This document shows positions 47,640 to 58,115 of a DNA stretch of 64,000 nucleotides, in pieces. Both the position numbers and the translations under genes were made by a program. Position 1 is the first letter of the stretch. Every line of letters starts with the position of its first letter. Origin of the DNA: Alteromonas profundi (lineage in GTDB: Bacteria > Pseudomonadota > Gammaproteobacteria > Enterobacterales > Alteromonadaceae); assembly GCF_010500865.1 (NCBI RefSeq), contig NZ_JAAAWN010000018.1:1-64000 (forward strand). The letters are read 5' to 3'. Below the pieces are notes generated by a model. That model did not search any database. It was given only the letters and a program-made list of their open reading frames with translations, and had not been told where the DNA came from.

Positions 47640-48811
47640 GGGTTTGCCGCTGGCGTTGGCGTTAACGATGTAGCCATAGCATTGGCGGTTTGCAGAGGAA
47701 TTTCCCCTACTACCGTAACCTGTGCTTTACCATCGGTTAAGGTAAGAAATGTACTTAAATTATTACGCAAAACTAGATCGCTTCCCAGTGCATCTGCTGC
47801 AGGTTGCACATACACAGACACATCAACTAGCCCATCACTGTACATTTTGTACTCTACCACTTGCCCAGTTAACGCAAGTCTTCGAGTATCTTGTTTTACT
47901 TCTGTCATTCCTTTGGGAAGAAAGTCTACGTACCAAGAATGTGCTTTCGACTGACGCTGCGGGATCACCATTGGCTTTGGCAAGCTCGCTTTGTTAATAC
48001 GCTCAAAATACGCATCTGGCGCAGCAGTTAACTCCATCGAAGTCACTTGTATTTGTTCGAGCAAGCCGCCTTGTAAATCAAGCATATTAAGCTTAAGTAG
48101 CATACCGGTTTCTTCATCTAACCATAGCTGATAACTAAATCGGTTGTTGTCTCTGCTAACAATACGAATTTGCTGCGCTGGACGTCCTGCAACCCTCGCT
48201 CTTCCTACAGATACGAACTCATACCCTGTTTTAAGCCGGTTGGGATGGTGTAACAACGAACTTGGGATAGGGCCATTGATATGCTCAGACTTCAAGCTAT
48301 AAGGCGATACATCCGGCTCGAAAACGCTCACTATATCGCCAACTCTGATTAACTCTCGACCTGGCCCGTTCTGTAAATTTAGTTGTTCCATCACAGTGCC
48401 ATCAGGCATCACTGCGTGACGCCAAAGATATGGAACGGTCTCGCCTCCTGCCCGACTTTGTACAAAAGACACCTGAAAATTTCTTGTGCTAACCACTTCG
48501 CTTAAACGCGTTAGCCATTCCGCGGTACTATCTGGCATCGCTAAAGGCGGCTTATCGGCGAGCACGGTGGACTCACTTTCAATACGATCAAGGGAGGTTT
48601 GTGGCGAAGTTTGCGTTGACGCTTGCGTCTCTTCTACTTCGATAGCGCTGTTAGAGGGTGTGGTTTGTTGGCCAGCCGCGTAACCACTTGTAAATAAGCC
48701 AGCGACCAATAGAAGGGAAAAATTCACTTTGCTACGTTGTTTTACTGTGTCCGAAAACACACGTACCAGCGACTTTGGCGCTGGTACGTTATTATTCACT
48801 GTATTTTTCAT
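47636..48811 (-). CDS. rseB: Sigma-E regulatory protein RseB
   Basis: RseB is a periplasmic protein that binds RseA and senses lipopolysaccharide intermediates, protecting RseA from proteolysis. The 391-residue protein is longer than the usual 310-330. The first 27 residues are polar and the signal-peptide-like segment begins only near residue 28 (VNFSLLLVAGLFTSGYAAG). The LolA-like domain (WLTRLSEVVSTRNFQVSFVQ through YFERINKASL) and the C-terminal domain are present. A GTG near 48730 would remove the extension. A strong inverted repeat lies in that doubtful 5' part. Confidence 0.88.
   Translation of the reverse strand: MKNTVNNNVPAPKSLVRVFSDTVKQRSKVNFSLLLVAGLFTSGYAAGQQTTPSNSAIEVEETQASTQTSPQTSLDRIESESTVLADKPPLAMPDSTAEWLTRLSEVVSTRNFQVSFVQSRAGGETVPYLWRHAVMPDGTVMEQLNLQNGPGRELIRVGDIVSVFEPDVSPYSLKSEHINGPIPSSLLHHPNRLKTGYEFVSVGRARVAGRPAQQIRIVSRDNNRFSYQLWLDEETGMLLKLNMLDLQGGLLEQIQVTSMELTAAPDAYFERINKASLPKPMVIPQRQSKAHSWYVDFLPKGMTEVKQDTRRLALTGQVVEYKMYSDGLVDVSVYVQPAADALGSDLVLRNNLSTFLTLTDGKAQVTVVGEIPLQTANAMATSLTPTPAANP
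48761..48789. repeat. 11-bp perfect inverted repeat at the 5' end of rseB
   Basis: ACGTACCAGCG (48761-48771) and CGCTGGTACGT (48779-48789) flank a 7-nt loop and are GC-rich. It lies 22-50 bp inside rseB if the ATG at 48811 is used, or in the rseA-rseB leader if a later GTG is used. No U-tract follows on the minus strand. A stable hairpin there could attenuate or protect the downstream message. Confidence 0.6.
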
Positions 48812-48823
48812 GCAACTTCGTCA

Positions 48824-49408
48824 TTAGGGGCGCTGGTTAGGGCTGCCCTCATATTCATTCTCTTCTGACTCTTGCGCTTGCTTAATTTTTAACTGCTGTT
48901 CATGGTCGGCAATTAATGCGTTGATTTTACGCTTCTTCACAAGCACTTCGTTCATGTCGTTTCGTGGTAACGCACGGGTTTGCTCAAGGCTTACCGGCGC
49001 CAACCCACCTTGTGGCCCTGCCGTCGGTGCGGTCATAAAGGGTTCCGTCGGTGCGGGTTGATTGAAGTTCTGAACACCTAGAATAACCGCTACGGCCACT
49101 GATGCCGCCATGGCAAACTGCCCTGACTGCTTCGCAAAGGGTACCACATTCCCTAAAACGGGAACATTGCGCCATCGCGGTTTTTTCGGCGCGACTATAG
49201 CCGGCTCATCTTCAAGTGCCGTTGCCACTGCCGAAGCAATATCAAGTTCAGGTGCAACATGCGCTTCTTTTCGCATTACGCCTCTCATTACATGATAGCG
49301 TTGCCACTTCGCTTGTAGCGCGTCATCATTTTTGATGGCGTTGATGATGCTATCATCATCTATTTCGCCATCCATGAATGCGGACATTTTTTCTTGCTGT
49401 TGCGTCAT
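48824..49408 (-). CDS. rseA: Sigma-E anti-sigma factor RseA
   Basis: RseA is a single-pass inner-membrane protein whose cytoplasmic part holds sigma-E and which is cut by DegS/RseP on envelope stress. The 194-residue protein has an N-terminal sigma-binding domain (KMSAFMDGEIDDD, RYHVMRGVMR), a membrane helix near 100-115 (FAMAASVAVAVILG) and a periplasmic Gln-rich tail. It lies between rpoE and rseB. Confidence 0.93.
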   Translation of the reverse strand: MTQQQEKMSAFMDGEIDDDSIINAIKNDDALQAKWQRYHVMRGVMRKEAHVAPELDIASAVATALEDEPAIVAPKKPRWRNVPVLGNVVPFAKQSGQFAMAASVAVAVILGVQNFNQPAPTEPFMTAPTAGPQGGLAPVSLEQTRALPRNDMNEVLVKKRKINALIADHEQQLKIKQAQESEENEYEGSPNQRP

Positions 49409-49497
49409 AAATTCATTTCCTGACCATTCGTGATCATTTTCTACCCTAACACACCTGTTAGTCTACTCAATATGCAGAAAGTTCATTTTCCGCATAT

Positions 49498-50085
49498 TTA
49501 ATTTTCTAACAGCGGCTGGATAACCTTATCTATTGCTTCCCGAGCTCTGAAAATACGTGAACGAACCGTGCCTACAGGGCAAGACATCACCCCTGCAATT
49601 TCTTCGTAACTTAACCCTTCAATCTCGCGCAAGGTAATGGCCATACGTAAGTCATCGGGTAATTTCTCTACTACGCGAAATAGCGTTTCTTCTATTTCAT
49701 CGGAGAGTAAGCTTCGTTCCGGTGTCGATTGTTCTTTTAGCGCGTCACTGCCTTCGTAATAATCAGCTTCCTCAGCATCTACATCACTCGCGGGAGGCTT
49801 GCGGCCCTGTGCTACTAAATAATTTTTAGCACTGTTTACCGCAATCCGATACAGCCAAGTATAGAACGCACTGTCGCCACGAAAATTTGGTAGGGCACGG
49901 TACGCCTTAATAAACGCATCTTGAGTAACATCTGCCACATCGCCTGAATTTTTCACATAGCGGGATACTAAATGCATAACCTTATGCTGGTATCGTGTCA
50001 CCAGTAGGTTAAATGCATTCTTATCACCGTGCTGTACTTTCTCAACCAATTGTTGGTCGGTTATTTGCTCGCTCATTCGAGCCAC
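49498..50085 (-). CDS. rpoE: Envelope-stress RNA polymerase sigma factor RpoE
   Basis: Sigma-E directs transcription of outer-membrane maintenance genes. The 195-residue ECF factor has region 2 (LVTRYQHKVMHLVSRYVKN, DVTQDAFIKAYRAL, FYTWLYRIAVNSAKN) and region 4 (LREIEGLSYEEIAGVMSCPVGTVRSRIFRAREAI), all typical of gammaproteobacterial RpoE. A sigma-E type promoter lies about 40-70 bp upstream, indicating autoregulation. It is divergent from nadB, as in E. coli. Confidence 0.96.
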   Translation of the reverse strand: MARMSEQITDQQLVEKVQHGDKNAFNLLVTRYQHKVMHLVSRYVKNSGDVADVTQDAFIKAYRALPNFRGDSAFYTWLYRIAVNSAKNYLVAQGRKPPASDVDAEEADYYEGSDALKEQSTPERSLLSDEIEETLFRVVEKLPDDLRMAITLREIEGLSYEEIAGVMSCPVGTVRSRIFRAREAIDKVIQPLLEN

Positions 50086-50126
50086 TACTCCTACTTCAAC
50101 TACAACATAGCTCTCACAAGCATGGA

Positions 50127-50154
50127 TGTAGACGTTAACTTTTAAATAAAGTTC
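50127..50154 (-). promoter_or_regulatory. Sigma-E autoregulatory promoter of rpoE
   Basis: On the minus strand GAACTT (50149-50154), a 16-bp spacer and TCTACA (50127-50132, preceded by G) match the GGAACTT / GTCTAA sigma-E consensus well. It is 42 bp from the rpoE start codon, consistent with the known autoregulation. Confidence 0.75.
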
Positions 50155-50281
50155 TTAATTCACATTAAAAATATTAAAAATAATAAAAAATGCTTAGGGA
50201 AAGTCGCAAGGATCATTGTGTTTTATCACTCATCCATTAGACTTGCCGAACCTTTGCTCATTTGAATATATATAAAAATAC

Positions 50282-51964
50282 ATGAAATCAGTGTCGTCTT
50301 CACTAACTTCCACGTCAAATGCCATAGAACATCGATGTGATGTGCTCGTTATCGGTAGCGGAGCTGCCGGATTAAGCCTAGCACTTAAATTGGCAGAACA
50401 TTGCCAGGTTATTGTATTAAGTAAAAGTGATAGGAACGAAGGTTCAACACGCTATGCGCAAGGAGGTATTGCGGCAGTATTTGATGAACAAGACTCAATT
50501 GATGCGCATGTAAAAGATACCCTAAACGCAGGCGGCGGCCTATGTGAAGAGCCGGCCGTACGGTTCACTACGGAACGGGCTAAAGATGCGTTAAGCTGGT
50601 TAATTGGTTATGGGGTACCGTTTGATACGGAAAAGACCGAATCAGGTGAAAAGCGCTTTCATTTAACCCGCGAAGGTGGCCATAGCCATAGACGTATTTT
50701 GCATGCCGCAGATGCCACTGGCGAGGCGTTGCAAATTACCCTTAACGATGCCGTATCTACGCACCCTAACATACATATTTTTGAACGTTACAACGCTATC
50801 GACCTCATTCCCTCAAAAACCCAAAAGGGTCACTGCGTAGGGGCCTACGTGTGGAATCGCACGCAGGAACATGTAGAAGTGATTCGCGCACCTTTTATTG
50901 CGTTGGCCACAGGGGGCGGTAGTAAAGTTTATCAGTATACCTCTAACCCTGACGTGTCTAGCGGCGATGGTATTGCGATGGCATGGCGAGCAGGATGTCG
51001 GGTTGCAAATATGGAGTTCAACCAGTTTCATCCCACCTGCTTGTTCCATCCACAAGCTCGCAACTTTTTGATTACTGAAGCGCTACGTGGCGAAGGTGCA
51101 TTTTTATGCCATGCCGATGGCACTCGGTTTATGAAAAAGTTTGATGAGCGTGGCGATTTGGCGCCGCGGGATGTGGTTGCGCGTGCGATAGATTATGAAA
51201 TGAAACGGCTAGGCGCTGATTGTATGTATTTAGATATTAGCCATAAGCCTGCCGATTTTATCGTTAAACATTTTCCTAATATCTATCGTAAATGTCGCTC
51301 ACTGGGCATTGATATTACCCGTGAACCTATTCCCGTGGTACCTGCAGCGCACTATAGCTGTGGCGGTGTAATGACTGATTTCAACGCTAAGACAGATTTA
51401 GAGAACGTGTATGCTATCGGCGAAGTGGCCTATACGGGGTTGCACGGTGCTAACCGTATGGCGTCAAACTCGCTATTAGAATGTATCGTTTTTGCCACTG
51501 CCGCCGCTGAGCACATTATTTCTAAATTGCCCATCGCCTCTTGTGAAGAGCCCATATTACCGTGGGACGAAAGCCAAGTGTCAGACTCAGACGAAGAAGT
51601 TATTATTCAACATAACTGGCACGAGTTGCGCTTGTTTATGTGGGATTACGTCGGGATCGTTCGAACCAATAAACGTTTAGAGCGTGCTATGCGCCGTATT
51701 CAATTGTTAGAGCAGGAAATTAACGAGTATTATTCCCATTTTAGGGTAAGCAACAACTTACTTGAACTAAGAAACTTAGTGACGGTAGCAGAACTTATCG
51801 TGCGTTGTGCAATGGCGCGAAAAGAAAGCCGCGGTTTGCACTTTAACCTTGATCACCCGGAACAATTAGCAAACCCTGTGCCGACCATACTTGCCCCCGA
51901 ACCTAACGAATCTCAATCGGTGCCGGGCTCATTAAACGCTACCTCATCGAGCCCCCATCTCTAG
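50282..51964 (+). CDS. nadB: L-aspartate oxidase
   Basis: NadB oxidises aspartate to iminoaspartate, the first step of de novo NAD synthesis. The 560-residue FAD enzyme has [15 protein letters not shown] near residue 24, [14 protein letters not shown], the [15 protein letters not shown] active-site segment, HYSCGGV and [15 protein letters not shown]. It ends with a roughly 30-residue Pro/Ser-rich tail beyond the usual length. It is divergent from rpoE; nadE, the last gene of the pathway, is 5 kb away. Confidence 0.96.
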   Translation: MKSVSSSLTSTSNAIEHRCDVLVIGSGAAGLSLALKLAEHCQVIVLSKSDRNEGSTRYAQGGIAAVFDEQDSIDAHVKDTLNAGGGLCEEPAVRFTTERAKDALSWLIGYGVPFDTEKTESGEKRFHLTREGGHSHRRILHAADATGEALQITLNDAVSTHPNIHIFERYNAIDLIPSKTQKGHCVGAYVWNRTQEHVEVIRAPFIALATGGGSKVYQYTSNPDVSSGDGIAMAWRAGCRVANMEFNQFHPTCLFHPQARNFLITEALRGEGAFLCHADGTRFMKKFDERGDLAPRDVVARAIDYEMKRLGADCMYLDISHKPADFIVKHFPNIYRKCRSLGIDITREPIPVVPAAHYSCGGVMTDFNAKTDLENVYAIGEVAYTGLHGANRMASNSLLECIVFATAAAEHIISKLPIASCEEPILPWDESQVSDSDEEVIIQHNWHELRLFMWDYVGIVRTNKRLERAMRRIQLLEQEINEYYSHFRVSNNLLELRNLVTVAELIVRCAMARKESRGLHFNLDHPEQLANPVPTILAPEPNESQSVPGSLNATSSSPHL

Positions 51965-52047
51965 TGCTCACATATGCCGCGCGGTTTTACCGTGCACACA
52001 GTGGACATCGAAATAAGGTTAAGGTGCGGTAATAAAAAGCGGTAACA

Positions 52048-52095
52048 AAAAAGCCCCCTGCTCGCCATAATGCAAGTTATATTCGGGGGCTTTTT
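52048..52095. terminator. Terminator after nadB
   Basis: AAAAAGCCCCC and GGGGGCTTTTT form an 11-bp stem around a loop that contains an inner ATAA/TTAT pairing. It lies between convergent nadB and the MaoC gene, so may act both ways. Confidence 0.85.
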
Positions 52096-52137
52096 ATGCG
52101 CATGTATCTGTGCTGTGCTTAGGTAGTTTACGCGCCG

Positions 52138-52989
52138 TTAAAAGGTAAGCTGCGCTTTTAGATGGGTATATGCGTGTTCTTCGTCAACTACATCCACATT
52201 GCATGCGTTTTCAGTTTCACAATAGGTTATTAACTGTACTTTCGAGGGCAAATAAATGGGGCGCTTAAAGTAGCAATCTACCTGACTTAGCACTTTGTCT
52301 TCATTTTGCATAACCACAGAAATCGTTCGCGCCAAGGTCCACATGCCATGTGCAATGGGTTGTTTAAATCCAAACGCTTTAGCCGTGAATGGATACAAGT
52401 GAATAGGGTTATAATCGCCCGAAAGTTTGGCATACCTGCGCCCAATGTCAGTAGAAACATCAAGGGTCCCGATTTCACATTGGCTTTCTTCAAAACAGCT
52501 ATCATTCGTTTGCGCTGGAATAGGCTTAGGCGCAACATGTACCGCTTTTGCTTTCAATAAGTAGGTGCTAATGGCTTCATAAACGCATTGTCCATGTTGA
52601 AAAGCAAACAAAGACACATCAAATTCCCACCCTCTGCTATGAGGCCGCACGTCGCTAAATTTAACGCGGCACTCAAAAACGTCGGTTATATTGCAGTTCC
52701 CATGCACTTGAACCTTATTGGCGTAATGAATTAAACCGAGTAAGGGAAATGGACTTTTTTTGTCAAGTAAACACTGCATTTGCAACGGCAACGACAGTAC
52801 CTGCAAATACAAGGGATGCATGTGATCATCGCTATGCCACTGCGTTTCATGGCAGAATTTTTGGTAGTGTGTGCTATCCACATTAATGTATTTAGTATAA
52901 ATACGAGGAGGTAACGTAGGCGGGCGAAATTGTGATAACTGCCGCGAATCTGCTCGTTTAAAGAGGGCTTTTATATACTCACGAAACAT
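52138..52989 (-). CDS. MaoC-type (R)-hydratase/dehydratase domain protein
   Basis: I place the start at the ATG at 52989 with AAGGA 9 bp upstream. The 283-residue protein has a C-terminal hot-dog MaoC domain with the catalytic pattern SGDYNPIHLYPFTA (Asp and His) followed by AHGMWTLA. The N-terminal half appears to be a second, degenerate hot-dog (ECRVKFSDVRPHSRGWEFDVSLFAF), as in double-hot-dog hydratases. Such enzymes act on enoyl-thioesters. It overlaps ygfX by 11 bp, which ties it to the sdhE operon. The substrate is unknown. Confidence 0.85.
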   Translation of the reverse strand: MFREYIKALFKRADSRQLSQFRPPTLPPRIYTKYINVDSTHYQKFCHETQWHSDDHMHPLYLQVLSLPLQMQCLLDKKSPFPLLGLIHYANKVQVHGNCNITDVFECRVKFSDVRPHSRGWEFDVSLFAFQHGQCVYEAISTYLLKAKAVHVAPKPIPAQTNDSCFEESQCEIGTLDVSTDIGRRYAKLSGDYNPIHLYPFTAKAFGFKQPIAHGMWTLARTISVVMQNEDKVLSQVDCYFKRPIYLPSKVQLITYCETENACNVDVVDEEHAYTHLKAQLTF

Positions 52990-53467
52990 CAATGTTATTC
53001 CTTGTTACGTTGTGAATGTGTGCTTGTAAAACGGAGCGACAAAAACGTCTATAGTCCGCTTCTGCACATTCACCTTTCAATATCCAGCGTAAGTGCTTCG
53101 CCGAATTTCTACTGCCACAATCGGCGTTTTTCGCCACTGCTAATGCAATGCCCCACGGCATTATCTTTGACGCAGGGTGAATACTGTAGGTAGGAAAACT
53201 TACTTCTTCCCCAGCCAATAAGTGGGTTTGCAGTGTACCATCACAGGCTAAGGTATACAGATCACTATGACCTATATTTTTGTAACCAAATACGTTTTTT
53301 AATCCGACAAGGCCTGTAAACGCCGCTAATGCCAGCCAGGGGGCCACTGCGTAAGACCATACTGGTTCAGGCATAGCAACAAGGGCAAGGGCCAACGACG
53401 CCACGGGTAATAAGAAACCGTAGCGTCTTATTGCACAATAATGCAGCTTAACCCTGTGCTTTGACAC
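52979..53467 (-). CDS. YgfX/CptA-like membrane protein
   Basis: The 162-residue protein starts with GTG and overlaps sdhE by 20 bp. It has two closely spaced hydrophobic helices (about 14-55) and a soluble tail, matching the position and topology of E. coli YgfX (CptA), the partner encoded after SdhE (CptB). Sequence similarity is not obvious to me, so the call rests on topology and neighbourhood. In E. coli YgfX was reported to affect cytoskeletal proteins, while SdhE flavinylates succinate dehydrogenase. Confidence 0.6.
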   Translation of the reverse strand: MSKHRVKLHYCAIRRYGFLLPVASLALALVAMPEPVWSYAVAPWLALAAFTGLVGLKNVFGYKNIGHSDLYTLACDGTLQTHLLAGEEVSFPTYSIHPASKIMPWGIALAVAKNADCGSRNSAKHLRWILKGECAEADYRRFCRSVLQAHIHNVTRNNIDVS

Positions 53468-53705
53468 GATTGACGACGATGGAAACCATCTCGGCGAGTT
53501 CAGGGTCGTCGCACTTCTGGTGGCCCATTATCCATGCAAATAAATCGGGATCATCACACGTGAGTAAACGCTCAAATGTTTCTTGTTTTTCATAGGGTAA
53601 ATCAGCAAAAGCTTCTTCTACAAACGGCAACAAAAGAACGTCTAGCTCTAACATTCCGCGGCGACAGGCCCATTTAAGGCGAGATAATCTTTTTTGTTCA
53701 AACAT
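53448..53705 (-). CDS. sdhE: FAD assembly factor SdhE
   Basis: SdhE promotes covalent FAD attachment to SdhA and FrdA. The 85-residue protein has the conserved RRGMLELD motif near residue 15 and the acidic helices with FERLLTCDDPDLFAWIMG. It is the first gene of a tightly overlapped run sdhE-ygfX-maoC and is divergent from ygfZ, as in enterics. Confidence 0.94.
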   Translation of the reverse strand: MFEQKRLSRLKWACRRGMLELDVLLLPFVEEAFADLPYEKQETFERLLTCDDPDLFAWIMGHQKCDDPELAEMVSIVVNRVKAQG

Positions 53706-53959
53706 ATCAGCATTCTAGTTATTAGGACTGTTAGATAATATCATGGCGCGGGGGCCAGGATCACTGCCCTTTTAGTCTGATTCGCTGAGTATTGTAACGA
53801 GGGTACGCCTTTTTTCCTGTATTTTAATACTTCGCGAACGGCATATACGCGCGATTGTGCATTCCCCCCTTGATATATTGATTTAGCACCACACCTTAAA
53901 GAGAATAGTTAAACGCGTTTTACTGACGCTATCATTTGCAATTTTATTCAGGACTCTAC

Positions 53960-54961
53960 ATGACAGCATTACACTCGCTCTCAGATCTGCCATCTCATTA
54001 CGCCATCCGTTTATCCAATCAAATGTTGATAAGCCTTGAAGGCGAGCAGGCGGACAGCTATTTACACGGGCAAGTAACGGTGAATGTTAACGAACTGGAT
54101 AACACCAAGGTTAGATTTTGCGCCCACTGCGACAATAAAGGCAAAACTTGGTCTGTTTCGATGATTACACGAATGAACAATGAAATAGTTCTCGTTACCG
54201 ATAAAGAGGCAGGTGCGCACACCCTTGCACAGCTCAATAAGTACGGCGTTTTCTCCAAAGTAGACATTGTGGATAAGAGCGATGAGTATAACCAGTATTT
54301 TATTAGCCAAGCCTTAGCTGAATCGGTATTAACGCCTTATTTTGATAGCTTGCCTGAAGAGCCTATGAGCTCTGCGCAATCTTCTGCGGGAAAAGTGTTC
54401 AAAGCCCCGTTAAGCCAGGCCGGCTACTATCTCATTATCGCGGCTAGCGAATCCAAAGCCTTAGAAGAACGCTTTAGCGAAAAAGCCGAGGGCGCTGTCT
54501 ATTCGCAAGAGATTTATAATGCTTTATTGATTAGCAACGTAATTCCGACACTTAGTGAGAGCGGGGTTAATGAGTATATTCCGCAAATGCTTAACGTGCA
54601 GGCCATCGATGGTATCGACTTTGATAAAGGGTGCTATATGGGCCAAGAAGTCGTCGCACGCACTCGCTTTCTTGGAAAAAATAAGCGAGCGGCCTATAGT
54701 TTTACTATACCCAAAGCAGTTGATGTTGAAGTTGGCAGTAACCTCGAGAAACAGTTGGGTGACAATTGGCGCAGAGCAGGTATGATCATAGCATCGGCCA
54801 CGCTCGCCGAAGAAACGTGGATAATGTCGGTACTTGCCAATGATACACAGCAAGACGACGCTCATCGTTTAGCACAGCAACCAGACATTGTGTGCTACCC
54901 AAATCCACTGCCCTACAGTATTGAACAAGCGGCCAGTAAAATTGTGAAAAAGCGTAAATAG
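53960..54961 (+). CDS. ygfZ: tRNA-modifying/iron-sulfur repair protein YgfZ
   Basis: YgfZ is a folate-binding protein (GcvT-like fold) that supports assembly of certain Fe-S enzymes, including MiaB. I use the ATG at 53960, with CAGGA 9 bp upstream; eight extra residues upstream are unlikely. The 333-residue protein has the key signature KGCYMGQEVVARTR near 220; the fifth position is Met, where many homologues have Thr or Ile, but the Cys is kept. It is divergent from sdhE. Confidence 0.92.
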   Translation: MTALHSLSDLPSHYAIRLSNQMLISLEGEQADSYLHGQVTVNVNELDNTKVRFCAHCDNKGKTWSVSMITRMNNEIVLVTDKEAGAHTLAQLNKYGVFSKVDIVDKSDEYNQYFISQALAESVLTPYFDSLPEEPMSSAQSSAGKVFKAPLSQAGYYLIIAASESKALEERFSEKAEGAVYSQEIYNALLISNVIPTLSESGVNEYIPQMLNVQAIDGIDFDKGCYMGQEVVARTRFLGKNKRAAYSFTIPKAVDVEVGSNLEKQLGDNWRRAGMIIASATLAEETWIMSVLANDTQQDDAHRLAQQPDIVCYPNPLPYSIEQAASKIVKKRK

Positions 54962-55025
54962 ATACGTCTGGGGTTCAAACAATTTAAATTCATCGCCTTA
55001 CGAGGCCCAAAAAATAGGATCTATT

Positions 55026-55511
55026 ATGACCATTACTTCTGATAGTGTTGTTAGCCTTCACTACACAGTGTCTACCGAAGACGGAACAGAGCTTGACTCG
55101 TCTGTTGGTAAAGAACCTTTAGTAGTGCTACAAGGCCGCCGCTTTCTTATTGAAGGCTTAGAAGACGCCTTAATGGGAAAACAAAAAGGCGACAAATTCA
55201 ACCTATCGGTTGAGCCAGAAAAAGCGTACGGAGAACGTATCGATGCCCTTGTGCAGCAAGTGCCACGTTCAATGTTTGATGGCATGGACGTGGAAGTGGG
55301 TATGTCGTTTAGAGCGACAACCCCTGAAGGTGAGCAATCGGTTATCATTATTGAAACCACCGACGAGGAAGTTGTGGTGGACGGTAATCACCCGCTAGCG
55401 GGTATTCCCCTTACCTTTGATGTAGAAGTTGTTGATGTTCGAGATGCTACCGCAGAAGAACTTGAGCATGGCCACGCACACGCAGCTGGCGGTTGCGGCC
55501 ACGATCACTAA
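55026..55511 (+). CDS. FKBP-type peptidyl-prolyl isomerase, SlyD-like
   Basis: The 161-residue protein has an FKBP domain with an inserted IF flap (YTVSTEDGTELDSS, LIEGLEDALMGKQKGD, EPEKAYGERIDALVQQVP, GNHPLAGIPLTFDVEVVDV), the SlyD arrangement. The C-terminal tail is short and His-rich (HGHAHAAGGCGHDH), with one Cys. It is therefore probably metal-binding, but less so than the long E. coli tail. It is a cytoplasmic chaperone. A strong terminator follows. Confidence 0.9.
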   Translation: MTITSDSVVSLHYTVSTEDGTELDSSVGKEPLVVLQGRRFLIEGLEDALMGKQKGDKFNLSVEPEKAYGERIDALVQQVPRSMFDGMDVEVGMSFRATTPEGEQSVIIIETTDEEVVVDGNHPLAGIPLTFDVEVVDVRDATAEELEHGHAHAAGGCGHDH

Positions 55512-55524
55512 ATCTTAGTTAATA

Positions 55525-55552
55525 AAAAGGGAGCCAGTTGGCTCCCTTTTTT
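55525..55552. terminator. Bidirectional terminator between the SlyD-like gene and glnB
   Basis: AAAAGGGAGCC and GGCTCCCTTTT form an 11-bp stem with an AGTT loop, ending in T6 on the plus strand. It serves convergent slyD-like and glnB genes. Confidence 0.88.
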
Positions 55553-55579
55553 GTTTATAGGCTAGGGTATTAGTAATAC

Positions 55580-56757
<1,178 letters not shown>

Positions 56758-57032
56758 TATAATGTCCACATTGATTAAGGCGTCCTGAGGTCTGAGTTTA
56801 CGCCAAACTGAAACCAGATGTTAGTGCTATTGGGTACATTCTTATCCATAAAGGTTAAATTAAGCGCCTCGCTAACAGCCATTGTATTGTCAACAATGCC
56901 TAATTGTTAATTGGCATACCCAACTCTCGCCATTATAGTTTACTCTAAACCACGCATCATACGTTGGCTCTACTATCACATTGGTCTCGTATAATCTGTT
57001 TTTGACCTTAGTGGCTTTGGATAACATAAATA

Positions 57033-57620
57033 GTGAAAATTGCACCGCGCCCCACGTCGATTATTTCGGCCCACGTTCAGGCAGGGCTAACCCTCTTTGA
57101 AATGCTAATTACGGTAGCAATACTGGCCATCATGGTGACTATGGTAGGGCCCAATGTATCCAGTATACTTATAAAGAATAGGATAACTGCCGATATAAAC
57201 AGTCTTAGTGCTATTGTGCAACGAGCGCGCTTTACTGGTGTCAATGAGCAGGTAAATGTAACCTTGTGCCCGTCTATCGATTACATCAACTGTGTAGACG
57301 ATTGGCAACGCGGTAAAATGGTGTTTATTGATAGTAACGGCAATAGCAAGATTGATAATAATGAAACCTTAATAGCCACCAGCGACGCTATAAACCAACG
57401 TAACTTAATATTAGGTGCATCAGGTAGCCTTCTGTTTTTCGAAGATGGCAGTATAGATACTCGTACCTCCATAATCATATGCCCAGATACCCGAGATGCT
57501 AGCTACGCTTCCGCTGTGCTATTAACGCTTAACGGTAGGATTGCAGTAGCCATAGATAGTGATAATGATGGCCTTAAAGAGGATTTAAGTGGAAGCCCCC
57601 TTGCCTGCTCGTCTACGTAA
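57033..57620 (+). CDS. fimT: GspH/FimT-type minor pilin, copy 1
   Basis: The 195-residue type IV pilin-like protein has a 17-residue leader ending in Gly, then LTLFEMLITVAILAIM with Glu at +5, the prepilin-peptidase site. The C-terminal GspH domain includes the acidic stretch AIDSDNDGLKEDL. It starts with GTG. It is the first gene of the minor-pilin cluster; FimT types initiate pilus assembly or bind DNA in some competent bacteria. A second FimT-like gene lies 0.5 kb downstream. Confidence 0.85.
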   Translation: MKIAPRPTSIISAHVQAGLTLFEMLITVAILAIMVTMVGPNVSSILIKNRITADINSLSAIVQRARFTGVNEQVNVTLCPSIDYINCVDDWQRGKMVFIDSNGNSKIDNNETLIATSDAINQRNLILGASGSLLFFEDGSIDTRTSIIICPDTRDASYASAVLLTLNGRIAVAIDSDNDGLKEDLSGSPLACSST

Positions 57621-57643
57621 ATACACAGCGCCTCGCCCCTAGG

Positions 57644-58036
57644 CTATCCAAGCCAGCATTGACTCGGTAAGGTCGCTACTGGGGTTATGGTTAAGGTTCT
57701 ACATTCATCCTCTTTAGGCAAGTATTGCAACGTGACAGAAATAGCGTAGCCCGCGCTGGGTTTTTCTTCTTCGCTAACAGACACACCTTTTATATTGTGC
57801 ATAGGGAGGCCGGTTAAACGTCGGTATTGCCCTTCATTTAACCAGTAATATTCTTGTTTTATTTGCAAGGTCAATAAGTAAGTAATAGCTTGGTGACGCG
57901 TGGCGCGATCACGACTTGCTTGATAGCTAGGCACAGCAATAGCCATCATTATGCCAATCAATCCCACTACGAGCATCAACTCAATTAGAGAAAAGCCTGC
58001 ATGGCTTGTTGTGCCTCGTTTATTTTTCCCACCCAT
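57644..58036 (-). CDS. PilE-like type IV pilin, inverted within the minor-pilin cluster
   Basis: I start at the ATG at 58036 because GAAGGAAG precedes it; the frame's upstream 21 codons overlap the divergent fimT-like gene's promoter. The 130-residue protein has HAG then FSLIELMLVVGLIGIMMA (Glu at +5) and a C-terminal Cys pair region (DECRTLTI ... QCWLG). It resembles PilE of the minor-pilin operons. It is encoded on the minus strand between two plus-strand pilin genes. Confidence 0.82.
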   Translation of the reverse strand: MGGKNKRGTTSHAGFSLIELMLVVGLIGIMMAIAVPSYQASRDRATRHQAITYLLTLQIKQEYYWLNEGQYRRLTGLPMHNIKGVSVSEEEKPSAGYAISVTLQYLPKEDECRTLTITPVATLPSQCWLG

Positions 58037-58115
58037 GGTACAGCTTCCTTCTTCCCATTGTTTCAGTATGCTCAAGGTTACCAACAGAGAAATAGCCACA
58101 TAACCGGACTAAAGC

